64,000 nt of DNA from Brevibacterium marinum. Lineage in GTDB: Bacteria > Actinomycetota > Actinomycetes > Actinomycetales > Brevibacteriaceae. Location: positions 1,240,001 to 1,304,000 of the forward strand of contig NZ_JAATJN010000001.1 in assembly GCF_011927955.1 (NCBI RefSeq), written 5' to 3'. Each line of letters begins with the position of its first letter. Position 1 is the first letter of the stretch. The notes beneath the pieces were generated by a model. That model was not told the DNA's origin. It worked only from the letters and a program-made list of their open reading frames with translations, and made no database searches. A program made the position numbers and the translations under genes. Shown here one piece after another: positions 1 to 7,589 of this stretch.

Positions 1-1100
1 GCACCAACATCTCGCTGCAGTACCTGTCGATGAGCGAGAATGGGCCCATCCACCTGGATGAGAGCCTGACTCGCGCGAAGTTCGAAGAGCTGACCAAGGA
101 CCTCCTCGAGCGGACCAAGGCTCCGTTCCACGCAGTCATGAAGGACGCGGGCGTGTCCGTGTCCGATATCGACCACGTCGTGCTCGTGGGCGGTTCGACC
201 CGTATGCCCGGCGTCTCCGCTGTCGTCACCGAACTCACCGGAGGCAAGGAACCCAACAAGGGCGTCAACCCCGATGAGGTCGTCGCGATCGGTGCAGCCG
301 TCCAGGCCGGTGTCCTCGTGGGCGAACGCAAGGACGTTCTGCTCATCGACGTCACTCCGCTCTCGCTCGGACTAGAGACCAAGGGCGGCGTGATGACCAA
401 GCTCATCGAGCGCAACACCCCGATTCCGACCAAGCGTTCGGAGACCTTCACCACGGCCGAGGATAACCAGCCCTCCGTGTCGATTCAGGTCTTCCAGGGA
501 GAGCGCGAATTCACTCGCGACAACAAGAACCTGGGCACCTTCGAACTGACCGGCATCGCTCCGGCTCCTCGCGGCGTGCCGCAGATCGAGGTCGCCTTCG
601 ACATCGACGCGAACGGCATCGTGCACGTGTCGGCCACCGACAAGGGCACGGGCACCGAGCAGTCGATGACGATCACCGGCGGTTCCGCACTGCCGAAGGA
701 AGACATCGAACGCATGGTCCAGGATGCCGAGGAGAACGCAGAAGAGGACAAGAAGCGCCGTGAGGCCGCTGACACCCGCAACAATGCGGAGAACCTCGCC
801 TACCAGACCGAGAAGCTCGTCACCGACAACGAGGACAAGCTGCCCGAAGAGGTCAAGACCGAGATCAACTCGGACGTCGAAGCCGTCAAGGAAGCCCTCA
901 AGGGCGAAGACGACGACGCCGTGAAGTCGGCCTACGACAAGCTCGTCGCTAACCAGCAGAAGATCGGCGAAGCCATCTACAGCCAGCAGGACGCCGAGGG
1001 CGCCGCCGGTGAAGAGGCCGCAGGCGATGCTACTGCAAGTGCCGACGACGATGTCGTCGACGCTGAGGTTGTCGACGAAGAAGACGAGGAGAAGAAGTAA
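1..1100 (+). CDS. dnaK: Molecular chaperone DnaK (Hsp70), C-terminal part; 5' end outside window
   Basis: This is the C-terminal 365 residues of Hsp70, an ATP-driven cytosolic chaperone that binds exposed hydrophobic peptides with DnaJ and GrpE. The frame is open from base 3, so the gene enters from outside. Visible are the end of the nucleotide-binding domain ([12 protein letters not shown]), the interdomain linker with [14 protein letters not shown], the beta-sandwich substrate-binding domain and the helical lid, ending in the acidic tail typical of DnaK. The stop codon TAA overlaps the ATG of grpE by one base (TAATG), so the two are translationally coupled. The promoter and any HAIR operator for HspR lie upstream of the window. 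Confidence 0.98.
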   Translation, partial: TNISLQYLSMSENGPIHLDESLTRAKFEELTKDLLERTKAPFHAVMKDAGVSVSDIDHVVLVGGSTRMPGVSAVVTELTGGKEPNKGVNPDEVVAIGAAVQAGVLVGERKDVLLIDVTPLSLGLETKGGVMTKLIERNTPIPTKRSETFTTAEDNQPSVSIQVFQGEREFTRDNKNLGTFELTGIAPAPRGVPQIEVAFDIDANGIVHVSATDKGTGTEQSMTITGGSALPKEDIERMVQDAEENAEEDKKRREAADTRNNAENLAYQTEKLVTDNEDKLPEEVKTEINSDVEAVKEALKGEDDDAVKSAYDKLVANQQKIGEAIYSQQDAEGAAGEEAAGDATASADDDVVDAEVVDEEDEEKK

Positions 1101-1813
1101 TGACCGCCGAGGGCAACGATCCGTCGTCCGAGGAGCCAGGCTTCACCTTCAGTGACAAGCGCCGCATCGATCCGGACACCGGTGAGATCCGTCCCGAGGC
1201 CGACGAGCAATCGGCCTCGGCGGAGGTCGGCGGTACTGGCGACGCCCAGGGCGCCGATGAGAATCTGGCTGATGCCAGTGACCTCGGTGTGGACATCCCG
1301 ACCGATGCCTCGACGTTGAACGACACCGCGGTGAATGACGCAGAGTTGAACGACGCAGAGGCAGCGCAGGGCGAAGAGGCGCCGGAGCCCGCACCGGGTT
1401 CCGAGGCCGCAGCGCACCTGGCCGACCTCCAGCGCATCAACGCGGAGTACGCCGCCTACCGGATGCGGGCCGATCGCGAACGCGAGCGGGCAGCGACCGG
1501 TGGCACGATCAAGGCCGTCGAAGCCCTGATCCCCGTGCTCGACGAAGTGCGCTTGGCGCAGGAGAACGGCGACGTCACCGGGCCTTTCGAGACCCACGTG
1601 AACAAGCTGGTCGAGTCGCTGAACAAGCTCGGCGTCGAACAGTACGGTGAGGTCGGCGACGAGTTCGATCCGCAGCTGCACGAGGCACTCATGCAGCAGC
1701 CGTCGGACGACGTCGAGTCTCCGACCGTCTTCCTGGTCATGCAGCCTGGCTACCGCTTCGGTGACCGGGTCATCCGTGCCGCACGCGTCGGCGTGCAGCA
1801 GCCGGAGGACTGA
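1100..1813 (+). CDS. grpE: Nucleotide exchange factor GrpE
   Basis: GrpE releases ADP from DnaK and so resets the chaperone cycle in the cytosol. The protein has 237 residues. The first roughly 100 are acidic and low-complexity (many E, D, A), which is longer than in E. coli GrpE but usual in actinobacteria. The coiled-coil helix follows (LADLQRINAEYAAYRMRADR), then the beta-wing end with EQYGEVGDEFDPQLHEAL and VMQPGYRFGDRVIRAARVGV, which is the family signature. The start codon overlaps the dnaK stop. A large hairpin separates it from dnaJ. Confidence 0.97.
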   Translation: MTAEGNDPSSEEPGFTFSDKRRIDPDTGEIRPEADEQSASAEVGGTGDAQGADENLADASDLGVDIPTDASTLNDTAVNDAELNDAEAAQGEEAPEPAPGSEAAAHLADLQRINAEYAAYRMRADRERERAATGGTIKAVEALIPVLDEVRLAQENGDVTGPFETHVNKLVESLNKLGVEQYGEVGDEFDPQLHEALMQQPSDDVESPTVFLVMQPGYRFGDRVIRAARVGVQQPED

Positions 1814-1825
1814 GAACCACACCTT

Positions 1826-1892
1826 CGCCGAGGCGGCACCGGGTTCACAGCGTCACTGAGCTGACGCCGTGAACCCGGGAGCGACCTCGGCG
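1826..1892 (+). promoter_or_regulatory. Large intercistronic hairpin between grpE and dnaJ
   Basis: A 16-base stem with one mismatch (left arm 1839-1854, right arm 1863-1878, CCGGGTTCAC pairing with GTGAACCCGG) is enclosed by a second 8-bp stem, CGCCGAGG (1826-1833) with CCTCGGCG (1885-1892). No T-run follows, so it is not a canonical terminator. Inside a heat-shock operon it could act as an attenuator, an RNA processing site or a 3'-end stabiliser for dnaK-grpE mRNA. The structure is seen directly; the role is inference. Confidence 0.6.
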
Positions 1893-1991
1893 GCGGTCCG
1901 GATCATCCGGGACCGAGATCCCGGAGCTGCGGATTGTGAGGAGACAATTGAATAGACTGATGAAGAAGACACGGAAGGAAGGAGGTGCCAG

Positions 1992-3017
1992 GTGAATACC
2001 GGTCCTCAGAATGATTGGTTCGAGAAGGACTTCTACAAGACCCTCGGCGTCTCCAAGGATGCTTCCGACGCAGACATCAAGAAGGCGTACCGCAAGCTGG
2101 CGCGCAAATATCATCCGGACGCGAACCCGGGCGACGACAAGGCCGAGGAGAAGTTCAAAGAGATCGGCCAGGCGCACCAGGTGCTGTCCGACAAGGATTC
2201 CCGTGAACAGTACGACCAGGTCCGCGCCATGGGCGGCGGCGCCAGGTTCAGTGCTGGTGCGGGCGGTCCGAGCGGAGGCGCCAGCGGCGGATTCGACGAT
2301 GTGTTCTCCGACCTGTTCGGCGGTGGCGGCCGGACACGGACCCGGACGAGTTACGGCGGAGGCGGGGGCGATGTGCCTCCCGACCTCGCCGACCTCCTCA
2401 ACGGTTTCGGCGGAGGCGGCTTCGGCGGCGGAGGCGGCTTTGGTGGCGGCTATTCGCCACCGGTCAAGGGCGGCGACATCAAGTCGAGTACCACCCTGTC
2501 GTTCACCGAGGCCATCAACGGCGCTTCTGTGAAGCTGAACATGCCCGGCGGCAAGCCACTGACCGTGCGCACGCCGATCGGCGTCAAGGACGGGCAGAAG
2601 ATACGGCTGGCGGGCAAGGGCAAGTCCAGCCCCAACGGCGGCGAGGCCGGCGACGTGATCCTCACGATCAACGTCAAGGCACACCCCGTGTTCGCCCGCG
2701 ACGGCGACAATCTGCGGATGGATCTGCCGATCAGCTTCGACGAGGCGGCCCTCGGCGCTGAGGTCAAGGTGCCGACTCTCGACGGAATGCCGGTGACGAT
2801 GAAGATCGCTGCGGGCACGCCCTCGGGGCGGACGATGCGTCTGCGCGGCAAGGGAGTGAAATCGAAGAAGGGCACCGGCGATCTGCTGGTGACCGCGGAG
2901 ATCGTCGTTCCGCAGAACCTGTCGAAAGAAGCCAAGGAAGCAGTCGAATCGTTCAAGGCCGCTACCGAGAACGAGGACCCGCGAGCCGGCCTGATCGACA
3001 AAGCCAAGGCCAGCTGA
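1992..3017 (+). CDS. dnaJ: DnaJ-type co-chaperone lacking the zinc-finger domain
   Basis: A J-domain protein that stimulates DnaK ATPase and delivers substrates. The GTG start at 1992 is preceded by a strong ribosome site (AAGGAAGGAGGT). The J domain covers about residues 9-75 with HPD at 41-43. A Gly/Phe-rich linker follows (about residues 75-155, many GGGFGGG runs), then the two beta-barrel C-terminal substrate domains from [12 protein letters not shown] onward. The four CxxCxGxG zinc motifs of class A DnaJ are absent, so this is a class B (CbpA/DnaJ2-like) protein sitting in the dnaK operon. Length is 341 residues. hspR follows after 14 bases. Confidence 0.95.
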   Translation: MNTGPQNDWFEKDFYKTLGVSKDASDADIKKAYRKLARKYHPDANPGDDKAEEKFKEIGQAHQVLSDKDSREQYDQVRAMGGGARFSAGAGGPSGGASGGFDDVFSDLFGGGGRTRTRTSYGGGGGDVPPDLADLLNGFGGGGFGGGGGFGGGYSPPVKGGDIKSSTTLSFTEAINGASVKLNMPGGKPLTVRTPIGVKDGQKIRLAGKGKSSPNGGEAGDVILTINVKAHPVFARDGDNLRMDLPISFDEAALGAEVKVPTLDGMPVTMKIAAGTPSGRTMRLRGKGVKSKKGTGDLLVTAEIVVPQNLSKEAKEAVESFKAATENEDPRAGLIDKAKAS

Positions 3018-3031
3018 GGTGGTGAAGCACA

Positions 3032-3469
3032 ATGCACATATCGTCGAGTGCAGCGGTGTATGTCATTTCGGTAGCGGCGGACCTGGCAGGCATGCATCCG
3101 CAGACTCTGCGGCAGTATGATCGTCTCGGTCTCGTCATCCCCGAGCGCACCGCCGGCAGAGGTCGACGCTACTCGGGGCGCGATATCGCCAAGCTCCGAC
3201 TGATCCAGGAGCTCTCGCAGGACGAGGGCGTGAACCTGGTCGGCATCAAGAAGATCATCGACCTGCAGAACGAGGTCGATGCGCTCAAGAGCCGCAATGA
3301 GGAGCTCGAGGCCGAAGTCAGGGCTCGGATGTCGGCGAAGGAACGCGAAGCCAGGGTCTTCGCGGCGGGCACAGCTGGTGACGTCGTCTCGATTTCGCGT
3401 GGACGTCGACCGCAGGGGCGCCCGGAACCGGGCGCGATGGTCCTCTACAACAGATATCGGCGGCGGTAG
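3032..3469 (+). CDS. hspR: Heat-shock repressor HspR, MerR family
   Basis: HspR is the autoregulatory repressor of the actinobacterial dnaK operon. It binds HAIR operators and uses DnaK as corepressor (family knowledge). The 145-residue protein has a MerR winged-helix at the N-terminus with YVISVAADLAGMHPQTLRQY and YDRLGLV, then a coiled-coil (LQNEVDALKSRNEELEAEVR, about residues 77-100). The C-terminus is basic and ends NRYRRR. It is the last gene of the operon and is followed by a strong hairpin. No HAIR-like inverted repeat (CTTGAGT-N7-ACTCAAG) is seen near it; the operator should lie upstream of dnaK. Confidence 0.95.
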   Translation: MHISSSAAVYVISVAADLAGMHPQTLRQYDRLGLVIPERTAGRGRRYSGRDIAKLRLIQELSQDEGVNLVGIKKIIDLQNEVDALKSRNEELEAEVRARMSAKEREARVFAAGTAGDVVSISRGRRPQGRPEPGAMVLYNRYRRR

Positions 3470-3493
3470 CAAGATACCGGCGGCAGCTTTTAA

Positions 3494-3532
3494 CCGAAAT
3501 GCTCGGAGACGTGCGGTCTCCGGGCATTTCGG
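3494..3532. terminator. Bidirectional terminator between hspR and the HNH gene
   Basis: CCGAAATGC and CGGAGAC pair with GTCTCCG and GCATTTCGG around a short loop, giving a near-perfect stem of about 16 bp. It lies 24 bases after the hspR stop and about 80 bases after the stop of the convergent gene, so it can serve both strands. Confidence 0.8.
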
Positions 3533-3613
3533 CGTCTTGGGCCTCGGCGCGTGTGTGCGCAGGGCGCATGCACGTGGGCGTGAGCGGGGTTCTCGTCGGC
3601 GGTTCGACCCTGC

Positions 3614-5614
3614 TCAGAAGGGTGGTGGATCGCCGGTGTCCCATGCCGCGGCATTTCCATTGTCGCGTCGAGATGTCCGCTGTTGACTGGGCTTCCGTCT
3701 TCGCGGTGGTTCCGCCTCAGTGGGTGCCGGGATGCCTGGTGGCGAACTGCCGATCTGTTCGATGAGCTTGGCGTGCTCGACATTGATCGGATTGTCGGGC
3801 GGGGCCACTTCCGTGACCACCCCGTGTTTGAGCGAATACTCCACCGATCCGTCCGCGACCTTTCGCACCGAATACTTCTTATCGGTCTTTGCCCGGTGGT
3901 GCGGTTTGCACAAGTAGTGCGTATTCATGAAGGTTGTAAGTCCGCCCTGGTCAGGGGTGTCATGATCGAAAGGAATGAGGTGATCGACTTCGGAGTTCTC
4001 GGCCCGGAGGGTGCATCCGGGCGCGGTGCACGACTGCCATTTCGCTGCCAGAGGCAGACGCAGATTGGCGGGGATGGAATAGCTGGCAGATTTGGCATCG
4101 ATCGGCGTGCCTGTTGCCTTGTCCGTGAGAATTCTCGTCCAGGTTGAACAGTTCCCTGCGATTCGACGAGCGGTTTCTGCCGGTATGGGGGACCCATCGG
4201 AGAATATGCCGGGAAGTTCGGAGTCGCCTGTCAAAGTGAGGAATGGGACGGTGACCAGCATCTTTCCTTGGGTGTCGATCCATTGCCCGTGGGTGGGCAT
4301 CTCGAGACTGATGCTGGTCGTGGTTGTAGTCCCTTCGCCTGCGGCTGCTTCAGAATTCGCCTGCGCACATTCGGCGGCTTCGTGAATCGTTGTCGTGATG
4401 CCCGCTGACGTCATCGTCTTCTCTTCCGGCACCTCGAGGGGCAACTCTTCCACGGTGGTTTCACCCGTGGTGGTGTCGTGGACAGTGACTTGGATGCTCA
4501 GCTGGGGGCGGGTGCGAGTGCAGATGTCGAACATGAGGGCATCAATGCTGCGGTCCTCCATCACTTCGGCACCGGTGGTGAACTCGTCGGTGAAAGCAGT
4601 GATGTTACCTGACCTGATCGATCGGGCGAAGGCTTCCAACCGCAGGTAGTAGGCTTTCAGGTCCGCAGCTGGGCCGGAGAGCGTCAAACTGGCTGTGCCG
4701 TCGGGATAGGTGTTGACATCGACCCGCCGGCGTTTACTCGCTTCTTCCAGGCGGTCTTCTTCGGGGTCGAGAGCCGCGAGCTTCATCGACAGCGACTTTT
4801 TGAACGTTTCGATTGTGATGTCATTTCGCCGATTGGCCAGATGTTCGTCCAGCTTGGGGAAATGCTCGAAGTCGAGGTCACGGCACATTCGAGCGGTCGC
4901 GTGAACGTGCTCCATTGTGAACTCACCGGCCAAGCACCGTTCGAAGAAGCGAGGCAGCCCGTGGATGAGAACCATCGCCGTCGTGATCCTCATGAACGTA
5001 TGCCCGATCGTGGAGCCGAGAACCGCGTTGAGTTCGACGATGTCTTCGGTTTCGGCCAGAGCGTGGATCCACCCGTAGAAGGACTGGTCGAGTCGGAATC
5101 GGGGGAATATCGGCAGTGGGTGAGCCGCGTTCGAGTCTTTGACAGACTCTGCCTCATCACTGTCGATCTGTTTGTCATTGCCATCGCCATCGCTCTCGAA
5201 CTGACACGAATCAAGCGCATCATGGTTTCCGAGTTCTGCTGCGGCTTCGGCCTTGAGGAACCTTGAGACGGTGTCGGCGAAGGTGGCATGGAGATAGATG
5301 TCTCCATTGCCGGTCTTGTTGTAGTTGAGACGGTCGATGGCCTCGTTGAGGAAGATACCTGCGAGAGCTTGGAGCTCGAGGAGTTGGGCCGCAGTGCTGA
5401 CGGTGGTGAGCCCGAGGAGCGTTGCCTGAGGCGAGTCGGGATCAACATTGAGTCGTCGGGGTGCGCCGGAGCCGATGCGAGACGGACGGATCTCGTTACC
5501 CGCCTGCCCAGAATCGGGAATCGGGCCAGCGATTGGAGTCGAAGAAGAATCTCTTCCACTTGCTGGAGGGGCAAGATCAGGGGTCGTGACGTCGCCGTTG
5601 TCCAGGTCCTTCAC
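3614..5614 (-). CDS. DUF222/13E12-type HNH endonuclease family protein
   Basis: A 666-residue member of the DUF222 plus HNH family that is multi-copy in actinobacterial genomes and of unproven function. An N-terminal disordered stretch (about residues 1-50) is followed by the helical DUF222 region. A Cys4-like/HNH nuclease domain lies at about residues 529-577: CTAPGC, then VDHLIPFDHD, NTHYLCKPHH. The paired cysteines and histidines fit a zinc-stabilised HNH. The tail is proline- and arginine-rich. The GTG start has GAGGGGAGGG upstream. Codon use is clearly less GC-biased than in neighbouring genes (many AAT, ATT, GAT codons), suggesting transfer. Catalytic activity is inferred only from the intact HNH residues. 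Confidence 0.88.
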   Translation of the reverse strand: MKDLDNGDVTTPDLAPPASGRDSSSTPIAGPIPDSGQAGNEIRPSRIGSGAPRRLNVDPDSPQATLLGLTTVSTAAQLLELQALAGIFLNEAIDRLNYNKTGNGDIYLHATFADTVSRFLKAEAAAELGNHDALDSCQFESDGDGNDKQIDSDEAESVKDSNAAHPLPIFPRFRLDQSFYGWIHALAETEDIVELNAVLGSTIGHTFMRITTAMVLIHGLPRFFERCLAGEFTMEHVHATARMCRDLDFEHFPKLDEHLANRRNDITIETFKKSLSMKLAALDPEEDRLEEASKRRRVDVNTYPDGTASLTLSGPAADLKAYYLRLEAFARSIRSGNITAFTDEFTTGAEVMEDRSIDALMFDICTRTRPQLSIQVTVHDTTTGETTVEELPLEVPEEKTMTSAGITTTIHEAAECAQANSEAAAGEGTTTTTSISLEMPTHGQWIDTQGKMLVTVPFLTLTGDSELPGIFSDGSPIPAETARRIAGNCSTWTRILTDKATGTPIDAKSASYSIPANLRLPLAAKWQSCTAPGCTLRAENSEVDHLIPFDHDTPDQGGLTTFMNTHYLCKPHHRAKTDKKYSVRKVADGSVEYSLKHGVVTEVAPPDNPINVEHAKLIEQIGSSPPGIPAPTEAEPPRRRKPSQQRTSRRDNGNAAAWDTGDPPPF

Positions 5615-5946
5615 AGGTCTCGCCCTCCCCTCACATCTGCGTGATTGCTTCTCCCAATTGTATCCTCTATATGACTCGGATTACATAACAGTTCGGACAC
5701 AAATCGAATATGAGCACTTCAATGAAGAGAATGCCGAGAGGTCCCAAGGGCGGGTGGCCGATGTTCAAGCGAGCGAGGAGACGTTCAAGCGAGCAGGGAG
5801 CCGAGTGTGCATGAAAGTGAGCCCACTGTGGTGGGCAGGTGCCTCCCGTGAGCGTGAGTCGGTGCAGACAAGTCGAGCGCGAGCCCATTGCAGGGTTCGC
5901 GCTCAACTCGATTTCACCGAACTCGGCAGAGTTCAGCTGAGGGCCG
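5615..5946. other. Intergenic region with hairpins, AT-richer than average
   Basis: No convincing gene. It holds the upstream region of the HNH gene and the downstream region of the surface-protein gene, both on the minus strand. Two hairpins lie near the surface-protein stop: GAGCGCGA (5875-5882) with TCGCGCTC (5897-5904), and GCCCAC (5821-5826) with GTGGGC (5831-5836); these are likely its terminators. A direct repeat GTTCAAGCGAGC occurs twice around 5763 and 5783. Confidence 0.55.
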
Positions 5947-7329
5947 TCAGATCTGAGAAGGGTCCTCAGTGACCTTCTTGCGACGCATGGTCATGGTCAC
6001 CGCGGCTCCACCGATGAGGAGGAGGGCAGCACCGCCGACGAGGCCGGTCAGCTCGGTACCGGTGCGCGGCAGGTCACCACCGCCGTTTCCATTGCCGTCT
6101 TCGTCGCCGTTGTCACCATTGCCGTTGCCATCTTCATCGCCGTGTTCGTCCCCGTCGCTTCCACCGGCGTTGGGGTCTTCTCCAACCGTGAATGCTCCGG
6201 TCATTTCATCGTCGCCACAGGTGACGCTGACGTCGTAGTCACCGAGGTAGGCGGACGGATCATTGGCAGAGGTGCCGTAGACGTTGACAGAGGCATTGCC
6301 CTCGTCGTCAGCCTGGACGGTGTTGTCGTAGGCGGTGACGTTCGAGTTGCCCTTGGGGGTGACCACGTAGTGAACGTCGGAGCCGGGCTCACAGTTCTCG
6401 ACCGCCAGGGTGACGCCCTTGTCCTCTACGACGAAGTCATCGGCGCTGATGGTCTCGGGCGAGACTGACAGCTCGGCCTCGGCGGCTGGAGTGGTCGGCG
6501 AGGGCTCTTCGGTCTGCTCGTCTTCGGTGACGGTGAACTGGGCGTACTCCGAGGGCGTATCAGTCTCGACGTCGCCCGCGTAGACCGAGTATTCGCCGGG
6601 CTCCAGGCCGCCTTCAGGGGCATCGACCGTGGTGCTGATCTTGCCGTCTTCATCGGCGGTGACTTCGTCCTGGTAGAACGGTGACTGAGTCGCTGCGCCG
6701 ATGACGGTGACCGCGCCGTTGGGCGTGAAGCCTTCACCGGCGAGTTCGATGCCGTTCTCCTCGAATTCGGAGGCCGAGATCTCATCGGTGTTGAGGGACA
6801 CCTTCGGGTCGACCTCGGGGGCCTCTGGCTCGTCTGGTTTTTCGTCTTCACCGGTGACCTCGAAGGAGGTCGTAGCGGCATCCTCAGCATCTTCGGGATT
6901 GGTGACTGTCACCGTGTAGTTGCCCATGAACGCCGGGTCGGCTGCACCGAGGCCTTCGACTGCGAATTCGAATGACCCTTCGGCATCGGTGGCGACCGTC
7001 GTTTCGAACGTTTCTACGTTTTGTCCATCGGCGGGGGCGACGGTGAGAGCGTATTCAGTGTCCGCTGTGAGGCCGGTGCCTGCGATTCCGACGCCGCTTT
7101 CGGCGAATTCTTCGATTGTGACGTTGTTAGTCGAGACACCGATCGTTCCGGCCTGGGCGTTGACCGCAGTCTGGCTGGAAACGGCGGTCTTCTTGAGGGT
7201 GCCGGTCTTCGATGCGGGCTGGGTGTCGACCTGCGTCGGAGTGGGGGCTGAGGGTGCAGCGATAACTGGGGATGCGGCGAGACCGGTGATGGCCATGGCC
7301 ACTGCGGGGGCGAGTGCGAGCTTCTTCAT
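5947..7329 (-). CDS. LPRTG cell-wall-anchored protein with three Ig-like repeats
   Basis: A 460-residue secreted surface protein. It has a signal peptide (MKKLALAPAVAMAITGLAAS, cleavage near residue 24), three beta-rich repeats of about 100 residues each starting with a motif of the type 'V-S-x-x-x-I-x-A-x-D/E-F' and 'GxGFTPNG', an acidic Gly/Asn/Asp linker, the sortase signal LPRTG at residues 420-424, a hydrophobic span and a positive tail (MRRKK). The last repeat has two cysteines (ENCEPG and VTCGDD) that could form a disulfide. It is a shorter paralogue of the next gene upstream; both share near-identical last repeats and anchors. No sortase gene is in the window. Ligand or role unknown. 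Confidence 0.9.
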   Translation of the reverse strand: MKKLALAPAVAMAITGLAASPVIAAPSAPTPTQVDTQPASKTGTLKKTAVSSQTAVNAQAGTIGVSTNNVTIEEFAESGVGIAGTGLTADTEYALTVAPADGQNVETFETTVATDAEGSFEFAVEGLGAADPAFMGNYTVTVTNPEDAEDAATTSFEVTGEDEKPDEPEAPEVDPKVSLNTDEISASEFEENGIELAGEGFTPNGAVTVIGAATQSPFYQDEVTADEDGKISTTVDAPEGGLEPGEYSVYAGDVETDTPSEYAQFTVTEDEQTEEPSPTTPAAEAELSVSPETISADDFVVEDKGVTLAVENCEPGSDVHYVVTPKGNSNVTAYDNTVQADDEGNASVNVYGTSANDPSAYLGDYDVSVTCGDDEMTGAFTVGEDPNAGGSDGDEHGDEDGNGNGDNGDEDGNGNGGGDLPRTGTELTGLVGGAALLLIGGAAVTMTMRRKKVTEDPSQI

Positions 7330-7496
7330 CGTGTCCTTCGTTCGTGCAGCTGGAAGAGATCCAGCCGAGAATGATCTCCTACGCAGGTAACGATAATGAA
7401 ATAGTCACAACGTGCATAGTTGTGGTCGTTGTGTTCACATCTGTTGTACAAAGCGGTGACCGGCGTCGTCGACCGACTGGCGCGACGGGCCAGGTG

Positions 7497-7540
7497 AATG
7501 TGGGTGTGGCCCCGACCGATGTCGGGGCCACACCCACATT
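7497..7540. terminator. 20-bp perfect inverted repeat between the two surface-protein genes
   Basis: AATGTGGGTGTGGCCCCGAC (7497-7516) is followed by a CGAT loop and its exact reverse complement (7521-7540). It lies 50 bases after the stop of the larger surface-protein gene on the minus strand, directly beyond a second hairpin. No T-run follows. A termination or mRNA-protection role is inferred. Confidence 0.65.
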
Positions 7541-7551
7541 CGAGCGTCCAC

Positions 7552-7576
7552 ATGATCACTCGCGTTGAGTGATCAT
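7552..7576. terminator. 10-bp hairpin just downstream of the larger surface-protein gene
   Basis: ATGATCACTC (7552-7561) pairs perfectly with GAGTGATCAT (7567-7576) across a 5-base loop. It begins 14 bases after the stop codon on the minus strand and is the first of two tandem hairpins there. Confidence 0.6.
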
Positions 7577-7589
7577 CCGGGGCGCCTGG

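Noticed and set aside
977..1822. Open frame of 281 codons on the minus strand across grpE
   Set aside because: It lies opposite grpE, has composition typical of the antisense of a high-GC gene and no recognisable motif.
1845..3032. Open frame of 395 codons on the minus strand opposite dnaJ
   Set aside because: Antisense shadow of dnaJ; no ribosome site and no domain.
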